Origin: JBBRLG01 sp038231495
Lineage (GTDB): Bacteria; Planctomycetota; Planctomycetia; Gemmatales; Gemmataceae
Reading direction: 5' to 3'
DNA length: 7,542 nucleotides
NCBI GenBank assembly: GCA_038231495.1
Contig: JBBRLG010000377.1
Location: 1-7,542, forward strand
The position numbers were made by a program, and so were the translations under genes. The notes under the pieces are model-generated. The model was not told where the DNA came from. It worked only from the letters and a program-made list of their open reading frames with translations, and did not search any database. This document shows positions 1-5,553 of this stretch, in pieces; positions within the stretch are counted from its first letter, which is position 1, and every line of letters begins with the position of its first letter.

Positions 1-158
1 GAGAAGACGCTCCTGAGATCGGCGGCGTCACTGGGCAGCATGAGCCGATCACTTGCTCACCTGTTGATGCGTCCCGATTTTTCGTGCGCACCCACTTGCG
101 GCGGGCTTGGCGCTGCGATGTGCTGGCGCTGCCAGCAGCCTGCCAGTGCGCCGCCGTG

Positions 159-284
159 CATAGCTGTTCGGCGCGAGCCATAGCTGTTCGGCGCCCGGTG
201 CATAGCGACAAGTCACCGGTGCATAGCGACAAGTCACCGGTGCATAGCTAGACAGGCAAAAGCCATAGCTGTTCGGCGCCGGAG
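159..284. repeat. Tandem array of six ~21-nt units
   Basis: The word CATAGC occurs at 159, 179, 201, 222, 243 and 264, that is at steps of 20, 22, 21, 21 and 21 nt. Units 1, 2 and 6 continue as CATAGCTGTTCGGCGC. Units 2 and 6 share a perfect 20-mer, AGCCATAGCTGTTCGGCGCC (176-195 and 261-280). Units 3 and 4 are identical 21-mers (197-217 and 218-238) that begin GGTGCATAGC and end CACC, so each junction makes the palindrome CACCGGTG. Unit 5 is a diverged copy (CATAGCTAGACAGG). Seen directly; the function is unknown. Possible roles are an iteron-like or regulator-binding array, or remnants of a repeat family whose A-type unit carries the same GTTCGGCG word as the attC-like sites. Confidence 0.8.
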
Positions 285-296
285 GGATAATCAGTA

Positions 297-306
297 GTTC
301 GGCGGC
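297..306 (+). repeat. Solitary attC-like right-end box
   Basis: GTTCGGCGGC here is identical to 1410-1419, the right end of the attC-like element after vapC. It lies just upstream of the first small gene, the same placement as the box at 3001-3008 before the MORN gene. No matching GCCGAAC left half is found upstream in this window, so it is either a degraded site, a former insertion point, or chance: the shorter word GTTCGGCG also occurs in the neighbouring tandem units. It is reported because it would mark the left boundary of the vapBC cassette. Confidence 0.35.
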
Positions 307-351
307 TTGTGGCACGATCAGCGCCGCGACTCCACGACAAAAGGAGCAAAC

Positions 352-567
352 ATAGCGAGAACGAAGACCATCCAGCTATACTACGAAGGCGGCTTGCACG
401 GAGGGGCATACGGTTGGGATGTCATCAAGGGCCTGGAGGAACGCTTCTCAGACTTCCGCTTCATCATGGAATTCTCCGGGGCCGACGCGGAGCTTCAGGC
501 CATCAGATACTGCCGAGAGAACGGGCTGCGGCTACAACCCGGACTCAAAGAGAGCGCTTACCAGTGA
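352..567 (+). CDS. Small protein of unknown function, apparent ATA start
   Basis: This frame encodes about 71 residues beginning ARTKTIQLYYEGG and ending LKESAYQ, with a mixed, protein-like composition (FRFIMEFSGADAELQAIRYC). I do not recognise the family. No ATG or GTG lies in frame at the beginning. A strong Shine-Dalgarno, AAGGAG (341-346), sits 5 nt upstream of an ATA codon at 352, exactly where a start would be expected. The only conventional alternative is TTG at 307, just after an in-frame stop at 295-297 and without a well-placed SD; it would add 15 residues. Either a rare AUA start is used or the original ATG has mutated and the gene is silenced. It precedes the vapBC pair on the same strand and may belong to the same cassette. 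Existence of a gene is likely; function and start are uncertain. Confidence 0.5.
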   Translation: MARTKTIQLYYEGGLHGGAYGWDVIKGLEERFSDFRFIMEFSGADAELQAIRYCRENGLRLQPGLKESAYQ

Positions 568-579
568 AGAAGGACGACA

Positions 580-627
580 ATGCCGACTTGGACACAGTTG
601 ACGTACCTCCTTCAAGTTCCTGCGTAG
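580..627 (+). CDS. 15-codon ORF with good RBS upstream of vapB
   Basis: ATG at 580 is preceded by AAGGA (570-574) at 5-nt spacing and opens a 15-residue frame, MPTWTQLTYLLQVPA, ending at TAG 625-627. That stop overlaps the vapB Shine-Dalgarno (AGGAG, 626-630), so ribosomes finishing here would be released on the vapB start region. It could be a leader peptide that couples translation to vapB, the surviving first codons of a truncated gene, or chance. No functional claim is made. Confidence 0.3.
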   Translation: MPTWTQLTYLLQVPA

Positions 628-636
628 GAGATGGCA

Positions 637-867
637 ATGGTGGTTACGCTTGATCCCGAACTGGAGATTGCATTGAAGGAGCAGGCACGTCAGCGGGGGA
701 TAGCCGTCGAGGTCTTGACCCTCGACGCCCTCCGGGAGCGGTTCCTTGCACCTGCCCCGCCGCTCCAGCCCCAAGATGAGTGGGAGCGGCGCCTGCTCGG
801 AGTGGCGAAGAACTGTGGCGTGTCACTGTCCGATGCGGCCCTTAGTCGTGAAGTGATCTACGAGTAA
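637..867 (+). CDS. vapB: VapB-like antitoxin
   Basis: A 76-residue acidic protein starting MVVTLDPELEIALKEQARQRG and ending LSREVIYE. The N-terminal part (residues 1-30) fits a small ribbon-helix-helix-like DNA-binding module. The C-terminal part (about 45-76, with DEWERRLLGVAKNCGVSLS) would be the toxin-wrapping tail, as in planctomycete VapB-type antitoxins. I place the start at 637 rather than the ATG at 631 because AGGAG (626-630) is 6 nt from 637 but directly abuts 631. The stop overlaps the toxin start as TAATG, the usual antitoxin-first coupled arrangement. In this family antitoxin and toxin together normally repress their own operon. The assignment rests on small size, sequence style and the PIN partner immediately downstream. 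Confidence 0.8.
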   Translation: MVVTLDPELEIALKEQARQRGIAVEVLTLDALRERFLAPAPPLQPQDEWERRLLGVAKNCGVSLSDAALSREVIYE

Positions 868-1316
868 TGGCTTACCTCGTCGATACAAACGTCCTGGTGC
901 GGCTCGCGAACACGGCGGATGCGAGCCACGCGGTCGCTGCCCAAGCCGTGCTCGGGTTGCACCGGCGCGGCGAAGTGTTTCATCTCACGGCCCAGGTTCT
1001 GATCGAGTTTCGCAACGTCGCTACCCGCCCGAAGGCGGTAAACGGCTTGGGACTCTCGACGGTAGACGCCGAGGTGCAGGCAGCCGGCTTCGAGGCGTTG
1101 TTTCCCCTGCTGACGGAGACGCCGGATATCTACCCGGCCTGGAAAGCGCTTGTCGAATCGCTTGGGGTGGTTGGCAAGCAGGTCCATGATGCCCGACTGG
1201 TCGCGGTCTGCCACGCTCACGGGGTGACGCATCTGTTGACATTCAACGTCGGCCACTTCGCCCGGATGGCAGGCTACGGGCCGGGACTGGTTGTGGTCGA
1301 TCCGGCAAACGTCTAA
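867..1316 (+). CDS. vapC: VapC-like PIN-domain toxin ribonuclease
   Basis: A 149-residue PIN-domain protein, the usual VapC length. The acidic metal-binding residues are in place: D6 in YLVDTNVLVR, E47 in LIEFRNVATRP and D108 in QVHDARLVAV. The fourth position is in TFNVGHF (residues 125-131), where N127 takes the usual Asn/Asp slot. PIN toxins of this kind are Mg2+-dependent endoribonucleases that cut tRNA, rRNA or mRNA and are neutralised by the cognate antitoxin; the RNA target cannot be read from the sequence. Its ATG overlaps the vapB stop by one base, so translation is coupled. The gene ends one base before an attC-like element. Toxin-antitoxin pairs are common integron cargo and would help stabilise an array. 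Confidence 0.9.
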   Translation: MAYLVDTNVLVRLANTADASHAVAAQAVLGLHRRGEVFHLTAQVLIEFRNVATRPKAVNGLGLSTVDAEVQAAGFEALFPLLTETPDIYPAWKALVESLGVVGKQVHDARLVAVCHAHGVTHLLTFNVGHFARMAGYGPGLVVVDPANV

Positions 1317-1419
1317 GCCGCCGAACCAGTCGCTGCAGCAGACCGGGGCCGCATTACGGTCTTTCGAGACATTAGGCTTCAGCGGCGGCCCCGGCAGGTG
1401 AGCTTGGTCGTTCGGCGGC
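1317..1419 (+). repeat. attC-like imperfect inverted repeat, site 1
   Basis: The outer arms are GCCGCCGAAC (1317-1326) and GTTCGGCGGC (1410-1419), a perfect 10-bp match. The inner stem pairs CCGGGGCCGC (1343-1352) with GCGGCCCCGG (1385-1394). Between outer and inner arms lie poorly paired spacers with the box CGCTGCAGCAGAC (left) and GGTGAGCTTGG (right). The left half matches site 2 (2909-3008) at all but one of about 24 bases, while the centre is unrelated. A foldable element with conserved ends, unpaired spacers and a variable centre, placed right after a gene stop, is the layout of an integron attC. The terminal core GTTCGGC departs from the consensus GTTRRRY at one base, so the identification is an inference. 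Confidence 0.6.
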
Positions 1420-1554
1420 ATCCGTGCCTCACCCGTCTGAGCGAAAACTTTGGTTCATCGGCACTGGGCCGTTGATCAAAACCACCATCCAGGTGGCGAC
1501 CGCGTGCAGGTTTCAACCTGGGTTGCTACCCTAACTGAAGGAGTGATTCAAGCC
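1420..1554 (+). other. 5' leader region with two small hairpins
   Basis: This stretch between attC-like site 1 and the secreted protein has no supported gene. It can form two small hairpins: CCACC/GGTGG (1482-1486 with 1492-1496) and CAGGT/ACCTG (1507-1511 with 1516-1520). The Shine-Dalgarno AAGGAG at 1538-1543 lies 11 nt before the ATG at 1555. No clear promoter was found. A frame open upstream from about 1450 is an extension without an SD and is not used. Confidence 0.4.
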
Positions 1555-2889
1555 ATGATGAACAAACGAAAGACGATTTCGGCCGTCCTGCTGCTGTTGG
1601 GCAGCGCCGGCGGGCTGGCCGTCCACACACAGGCAGCAGAGCCGACGGAGGCGCTGACGGCGACAACGTTCGCCCAGTACCGAAAGCAGATCAATCCACA
1701 GCCCGGCGAATCGCGATGGATGGAGGTTGCGTGGTTCGTCGACCTGCACGCGGCCCGTCAGAAGGCGGCCTCTGAAGGCAAGCCATTATTCATCTACTCG
1801 GCCGGAGGCGCCACCGGCATCGGGTCATGTTGAAGCGGCGGCCGAACGGTGGGCCGTGCGCCTGCCTTCTGGACCGAGGAAAACACCAAGCTGATCCGGG
1901 AGAACTTCGTCGCCGTCTCGCTGAGTGTGTCGGAGTACGACCGTACCGACGCCGTCGGGCAATTCCTGCAGGATTCGGGCCTGAAGCTCAGCCGATTGGA
2001 GGGCTGGCTGGGGTGCGTGACCCCCGGCGGCAAGATTCTGGAGAGCACTTTTGACATTAAAGAGGGGAAAAAGAGCTTTAAACCGGAGCTCGACCTGAAG
2101 GGGGCGCTGGAAAAATGGCAAGCCCTTCCCGAAGCGGAGCGGGCACCCGGTGCCGTGAAGGTCGGCGCGATGGGCGCGGTCGATCACAAGCGTGCCGTCC
2201 TTGCACCGCCACCCGGGACGTTGATCCTCAAGCTCTATTACCGGGCGTTCATGCGCGAAGACAACAAGCTCCGTTACCTGACCGACAATGACCTCTTGAA
2301 CGACGGGAAGCGAATCACCACGCCCCAGGCCCACCCTGACCACATGTGGCTCTCCGAGGCCGAATGGAAATCGCTGATGCCAGCCAACCCGCGTGTGGGC
2401 GACACGTTCGCGATGCCGGCGGGTGTCGCCGATCGTCTCGTGCGCCGGCACCTGAACCCGAGGACCGTTTACGACGGAACTAGCGACGGACTGGACCGTG
2501 CCTCGGTCCGCGCCGCCGAGTTGAACCTGGCGGTCGAGGCCGTGTCCGCGGACACGGTTCGCTTGCGGCTGGACGGCCACGCCAAACTCGGCAAGGAACC
2601 GCCCCCGGATGTAGTCGCCGGCAAGATCGCTTCGATGAGCCAGTGGGGCTACGAGCCGACACTACTCGGCTTCCTGGAGTACGATCCGAAGAAGCAGGTC
2701 TTCACCCGCTTCGACGTGGTGGCGTTGGGCGATCAGTTCGGCAGGGTGGGTCTCACGATCGGTGCCGCGCGCCCGGGCTGCCAGCCCCTGGGAATCACCT
2801 TCGAGCTCGTCACCGGAGACAGGCCGGCCGATCGCGTCCCCCCCGGCAGTGCCTCGACCTCTCGGCCCTACTTCGATCCGAAGCGCTGA
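1555..2889 (+). CDS. Secreted thioredoxin-like protein with in-frame UGA (possible Sec)
   Basis: The frame from ATG 1555 to TGA 2887-2889 has 444 sense positions if the internal TGA at 1831-1833 is read through as residue 93. Residues 1-32 are a signal peptide (MMNKRKT, a hydrophobic AVLLLLGSAGGLAV core, a TQAAEP cleavage area). Residues 65-130 have the look of the thioredoxin-like start of planctomycete secreted proteins: ARQKAASEGKPLFIYSAGG, then GIGSC ending at C92, the UGA, SGGR, and FWTEENTKLIRENFVAVSL. The C-terminal two thirds carry strongly protein-like blocks, LAPPPGTLILKLYYRAF (216-232), WLSEAEWKSLMP (265-276) and LLGFLEYDPKKQVFTRFDVV (370-389). I recall such blocks from uncharacterised planctomycete proteins but cannot name the family. 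Both sides of the UGA are in one frame, so no frameshift is needed. Alternatives are a nonsense mutation, or restart at GTG 1849, which lacks an SD. It sits between two attC-like sites. Confidence 0.7.
1832..1869 (+). promoter_or_regulatory. Possible bacterial SECIS hairpin after UGA codon
   Basis: The RNA directly at and after the UGA can fold. GAAG (1832-1835) pairs with CTTC (1866-1869), GGC (1837-1839) with GCC (1860-1862), and GGCC (1840-1843) with GGCC (1852-1855). The last pairing closes an 8-nt loop, GAACGGTG, and a GTGC bulge lies on the 3' side. A hairpin of about 38 nt starting at the UGA, with G and U in the apical loop, is the general form of a bacterial SECIS as in E. coli fdhF. 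The region is so GC-rich that chance pairing is easy, so this supports the Sec reading only weakly. Confidence 0.3.
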
Positions 2890-2908
2890 CGTGGTAGCCG
2901 CTGAGCGC

Positions 2909-3008
2909 CGCCGAACCAGGCGCTGCAGCAGACGGCCGCCGCCGTGTCGGTTTCTGGGACTTCAAGCTCACTCGGGCGGCGGCCGCTGCTGAGCTGTGTC
3001 GTTCGGCG
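2909..3008 (+). repeat. attC-like imperfect inverted repeat, site 2
   Basis: The outer arms are CGCCGAAC (2909-2916) and GTTCGGCG (3001-3008). The inner arms are AGCAG plus CGGCCGCCGCC (2927-2931 and 2933-2943) and their exact complement GGCGGCGGCCG plus CTGCT (2975-2990). They are interrupted only by one unpaired A at 2932, which resembles the extrahelical base that orients attC hairpins for integron integrases. The two 10-nt spacers between arms (2917-2926, 2991-3000) are mostly unpaired. The left box CGCTGCAGCAGAC is shared with site 1. The next gene's ATG begins 9 nt after the right arm, as in tightly packed cassettes. Confidence 0.6.
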
Positions 3009-3017
3009 AGAAGTGCT

Positions 3018-3773
3018 ATGCGACCTGACCGAAGATACAAGTCGAGCATTCCATCGAGCGCAACCGAGCGCGTAGTCGAGCGCTACGAGGATGGGGCCAA
3101 GCAACTGGCAAAATACTTTGTCGATGAACAGCTCGTTGGTTCACGATTCTGGGATAATGACGGCTATTTGTCGCTGGAAAGGCCCTTCAAGGACGGACTG
3201 AGGCATGGCATCGAATACAGATGGTACTTTGATGGAGTACTCACATCGGCGTTGCCATATGTAAACGGAAAGCCGCACGGTGTTGCGAAGCAGTGGTCTG
3301 ACTCAGGAAAGCTGGTCGGAAGCTACAAGATGGTTCACGGAACCGGAATCGACCTGTTCTGGAATGAACTTTGCGGTATAAGGACCGCTCCTAATTATCT
3401 CTCTGAAGTTCACTACATGCGCGACGGCCAATGGCATGGATACACCTGGTGGCTCAATCAGGATCAAGCCTCAGTTTGGGTGGAACGTCACTATGTTCAG
3501 GGTGACCTGCATGGGATCGTGCGTGAATGGAACGGGCACGATCGGCTTAGACGGGGATTTCCCCAATATTTCGTAAATGGAAAACGGATCGACAAGCGAC
3601 AGTACCTACGCGCTGCCGCCGCCGATCCTTCGCTTCCGAGATTTCGCTCCGAGGAGAACTCGCCAGCGAGGGTGTTCCCGGAAGCAATTTGCAAGCATTT
3701 GTTGACTCAACGAGATGGCGCAAAACAAGTTGCTCAACCCGATTCGCAAAGCCGCAAGCGGCGGAGGTGTGAG
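3018..3773 (+). CDS. MORN/YwqK-like repeat protein, no own stop codon
   Basis: This reads as a 252-residue segment with four repeats of the form xGxxHGxxxxW: DGLRHGIEYRWYFDG, NGKPHGVAKQW, DGQWHGYTWWL and QGDLHGIVREW. Then comes a YFVNGKRIDKRQYLRAAAADP tail, as seen at the end of related planctomycete proteins. Such repeats resemble MORN repeats and proteins annotated as YwqK-family antitoxins; that name is by similarity, and no toxin partner is visible next to it. The ATG follows attC-like site 2 by 9 nt, with a weak GAGAAG SD (3007-3012). The reading frame has no stop: it continues through a basic linker (QSRKRRRCE) into the carbon-nitrogen hydrolase, giving one 529-codon frame to 4607. Base composition is visibly less GC-rich than in the following gene. 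I treat it as a cassette gene that lost its stop at the array edge; a real fusion protein is the alternative. Confidence 0.7.
3746..3762 (+). repeat. 17-bp inverted repeat, left copy
   Basis: GCAAAGCCGCAAGCGGC here is the exact reverse complement of 4612-4628, so the two copies bracket the carbon-nitrogen hydrolase gene. The inner part, GCCGCAAGCGGC, is itself a short hairpin (GCCGC/GCGGC). The copy lies inside the open frame that joins the MORN protein to the hydrolase and ends just before the hydrolase SD. It may be the old boundary between transferred and resident DNA, or an independent copy of a common short palindromic repeat. Confidence 0.7.
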
Positions 3774-4607
3774 ATGGCCACCTGGAAGATTGCGGCGGCG
3801 CAGATTGATTGCCACCTCGGCGACACGCCGCGTAACCTCGGCACCATTCGCGCTGAGCTGAAGGTCGCCGCCGGGCGCGGGGCACGCCTCGTTATCTTTC
3901 CGGAATGTGCCCTGACCGGCTACGGCTTCGACAGCCGCGACGAGGCGCTGCCATTCGCCGAGACGCTGCCCGGTCCCGCCACCGACGCCGTTGCCGCCGA
4001 TTGCCGTGATCTCAACGTCTGGGCCGTCTTCGGCTTGCTCGAGCGCGGCGAAGGGGGCGAACTGTTCAACGCTTGCGCCCTCGTCGGCCCGCACGGATTC
4101 GTCGCGGGCTATCGCAAGATTCATTTGCCGTTCCTCGGCGTCGATCGCTTCACGACGCCGGGCGACCGGCCGTTTGCCGTGCACGACCTCGGCGGCCTCC
4201 GCCTCGGTATGAACATCTGCTACGACGGCAGTTTTCCCGAATCGGCGCGTGTCCTCATGCTGCTCGGCGCGGACCTTGTCGTCCTGCCGACGAATTGGCC
4301 GACCGGCGCGGTGAGTACCGTCTGCCATCTGGTGCAGTCGCGGGCGCTGGAGAATCACCTCTTTTACGCGGCCGTCAATCGCGTCGGTGAGGAACGAGGG
4401 TTTCGCTTCATCGGCCAGAGCCGGATCGTGCAGTGCAACGGCGCGATACTGGCCCAGGCGGGCGAGTACGAGCCGGAGATCATCGTCGCCGAGATCGACC
4501 CGACGGCGGCGCGCGACAAACACCTGGTCAAGATTCCGGGCAAGTACGAGTTGGATCGATTACGGCACCGACGGCCGGAGATGTATGGACCGATTTGTGA
4601 CAAGTGA
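3774..4607 (+). CDS. Carbon-nitrogen hydrolase (nitrilase superfamily)
   Basis: A 277-residue protein of typical nitrilase-superfamily length with the full Glu-Lys-Cys triad: E44 in VIFPECALTGYGFD, K115 in AGYRKIHLPFLGVDRF and the nucleophile C149 in LGMNICYDGSFPE. The N-terminal KIAAAQIDCHLGD is the standard first strand of the alpha-beta-beta-alpha fold. These enzymes hydrolyse non-peptide C-N bonds. The sequence is closest in style to the amidase branches (N-carbamoylputrescine amidase, omega-amidase and relatives), but the substrate cannot be fixed. It has no signal peptide and should be cytoplasmic. I chose ATG 3774 because GGAGG (3763-3767) lies 6 nt upstream and the protein begins there as relatives do; the frame is open further upstream into the MORN protein. 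It converges on the desaturase gene with a shared hairpin after its stop. Confidence 0.9.
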   Translation: MATWKIAAAQIDCHLGDTPRNLGTIRAELKVAAGRGARLVIFPECALTGYGFDSRDEALPFAETLPGPATDAVAADCRDLNVWAVFGLLERGEGGELFNACALVGPHGFVAGYRKIHLPFLGVDRFTTPGDRPFAVHDLGGLRLGMNICYDGSFPESARVLMLLGADLVVLPTNWPTGAVSTVCHLVQSRALENHLFYAAVNRVGEERGFRFIGQSRIVQCNGAILAQAGEYEPEIIVAEIDPTAARDKHLVKIPGKYELDRLRHRRPEMYGPICDK

Positions 4608-4611
4608 ATTG

Positions 4612-4628
4612 GCCGCTTGCGGCTTTGC
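4612..4628. terminator. Hairpin between convergent genes (right IR copy)
   Basis: GCCGCTTGCGGC followed by TTT lies 4 nt after the hydrolase stop and 3 nt beyond the end of the desaturase frame on the other strand. The GCCGC/GCGGC stem has only a 2-nt loop as written, so in RNA it would open to a shorter stem. Placement between two 3' ends suggests a shared terminator. The full 17 bp is the inverted copy of 3746-3762. The short U-tract makes it a weak intrinsic terminator at best. Confidence 0.45.
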
Positions 4629-4631
4629 AAG

Positions 4632-5465
4632 TCATTGCGTTTCAACGACGGCCGATTTCTTCACCGGCACGCGGTTGCGCATCTCGGCGCGCGACACGTT
4701 TAACGTCTCCAGGATCGGCAAATACACTTCGCGGTAATACAGGTCCTCGTCCATGACCCGCAGCGCCTTGATATCCGCGATGCGCTGGCGGCTCTCGGCC
4801 AGGTCGTAGATCGCCGGCATCGCGAAGTCGTTCATCACGCGCCGCATTTGCGTCAGCGTGGCCGGCCGGTCGTACTTCAAATACACCTCGACGCACTGCG
4901 CGAAAAAGTCGTAATGCGCCTTCTCGTCCACGGCCAACAGTAACAGCAGCCGCGACAACGCCGGGTCGCCGCCGTGTTCGTCCAGGCGCAGGCGCAGGTT
5001 GCGGTAACTCAACCACGTCGCCAATTCCTGCGTCATCGCGTAGACGAGCATCGCCAGGCGGTTGTCGTGCGGCAGGTTCCACTCCCGCTCGAACACCATG
5101 CGTTCCAGGTCGAACAGCTGCTCGTCGGTGCGGCTGCCGGAGCGCAGGAGCCAGTCGGCCAGCACCAGCGAATGCTTCGACTCCTCGTAGCCCCAGTTGG
5201 CGTAGAACCAGGCGCGGCCGCGGCTGGACCGCACCATCGGCAAAATCTTGGACGTGTAGTCGGGCAGGTACAATTCGACCGCGGTGAACGATTCGAGGAC
5301 GTTCGCGATCTGCGGCGCGAGTTGGGGGTTGCACTGGTCCCAGGGGATGTCGTCGCGCACCGACCAGCGGCGCTTGCGCTCCGCCTTGTCGAAGAAATCG
5401 CGGTAGAGGGTCCAGAAGGTCGCTTCCAGTTCCCGGTCTTCCGTCGCCTGGTTCGTGTCGCTCAT
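4632..5465 (-). CDS. Acyl-ACP desaturase-like di-iron protein
   Basis: A 277-residue soluble protein with the complete di-iron ligand set of acyl-ACP desaturases: E64 (AVELYLPDY), E95 and H98 (YEESKHSL), E147 (TQELATWLSYRNL), and E181 and H184 (DEKAHYDFF). The spacings (31, 52 and 34 residues between sites) are close to those of plant stearoyl-ACP desaturase and of the bacterial DesA-type proteins. Members insert a double bond into acyl chains on acyl carrier protein using O2 and an electron donor; position specificity and donor are not readable, and some bacterial relatives have no proven activity. There is no membrane segment, unlike membrane-bound desaturases. It starts at ATG 5465 behind a GAGG motif and is transcribed alone from the promoter at 5507-5535, 88 nt from the stop of the upstream gene pair. 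Confidence 0.88.
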   Translation of the reverse strand: MSDTNQATEDRELEATFWTLYRDFFDKAERKRRWSVRDDIPWDQCNPQLAPQIANVLESFTAVELYLPDYTSKILPMVRSSRGRAWFYANWGYEESKHSLVLADWLLRSGSRTDEQLFDLERMVFEREWNLPHDNRLAMLVYAMTQELATWLSYRNLRLRLDEHGGDPALSRLLLLLAVDEKAHYDFFAQCVEVYLKYDRPATLTQMRRVMNDFAMPAIYDLAESRQRIADIKALRVMDEDLYYREVYLPILETLNVSRAEMRNRVPVKKSAVVETQ

Positions 5466-5506
5466 CTCCGCCTCAGCCGTTTGATAGCGCTGGATTGCTT
5501 TCCGCT

Positions 5507-5535
5507 ATTTTACGGCAAATTCAGGCACTCGACAA
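5507..5535 (-). promoter_or_regulatory. Probable sigma70-type promoter of desaturase gene
   Basis: On the minus strand TTGTCG (5535-5530) is followed by a 17-nt spacer and TAAAAT (5512-5507). These match TTGACA at 4 of 6 and TATAAT at 5 of 6. The -10 box ends 41 nt before the desaturase ATG, and the AT-rich patch stands out in GC-rich surroundings. It lies in the gap after the thioredoxin-like gene, so the desaturase is likely transcribed separately. Confidence 0.5.
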
Positions 5536-5553
5536 GTCCCCGCTTGGGTCGGG

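Larger units (their letters stand above)
1..351. other. Non-coding left end with repeats
   Basis: No convincing gene is visible. One + frame is open from position 3 to 251 (83 codons, entering from outside the window), and a - strand frame is open across 49-315. Both translate to Cys/Arg/Ser/Pro-rich low-complexity sequence without recognisable motifs, and both run through the tandem repeats. The stretch holds a short hairpin at 121-137 (TGCTGGC, loop GCT, GCCAGCA), the 21-nt periodic array at 159-284, and a GTTCGGCGGC box at 297-306 identical to the right end of the attC-like site at 1317-1419. The tail of an upstream gene in the + frame cannot be excluded. Confidence 0.5.

Noticed and set aside
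159..284. CRISPR array
   Set aside because: The units are contiguous ~21-nt repeats with no unique spacers of 30-40 nt, and no cas gene is present.
49..315. 88-codon minus-strand ORF across the tandem array
   Set aside because: Its apparent repeats (CRYAPVT) come from the 21-nt DNA period, and the rest is low complexity with no SD-supported start.
858..1421. 187-codon minus-strand ORF opposite vapC
   Set aside because: It is antisense to a clear PIN-domain gene and begins inside the attC-like repeat; its translation has no motif.
1849..2889. Separate gene starting at GTG 1849 after the UGA
   Set aside because: No Shine-Dalgarno precedes it, it lacks the signal peptide, and it is in the same frame as the upstream segment, so one interrupted gene explains both parts better.
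3606..4523. 305-codon minus-strand ORF opposite the hydrolase
   Set aside because: It is a long antisense frame expected in GC-rich DNA. The plus strand has the Glu-Lys-Cys triad and an SD.
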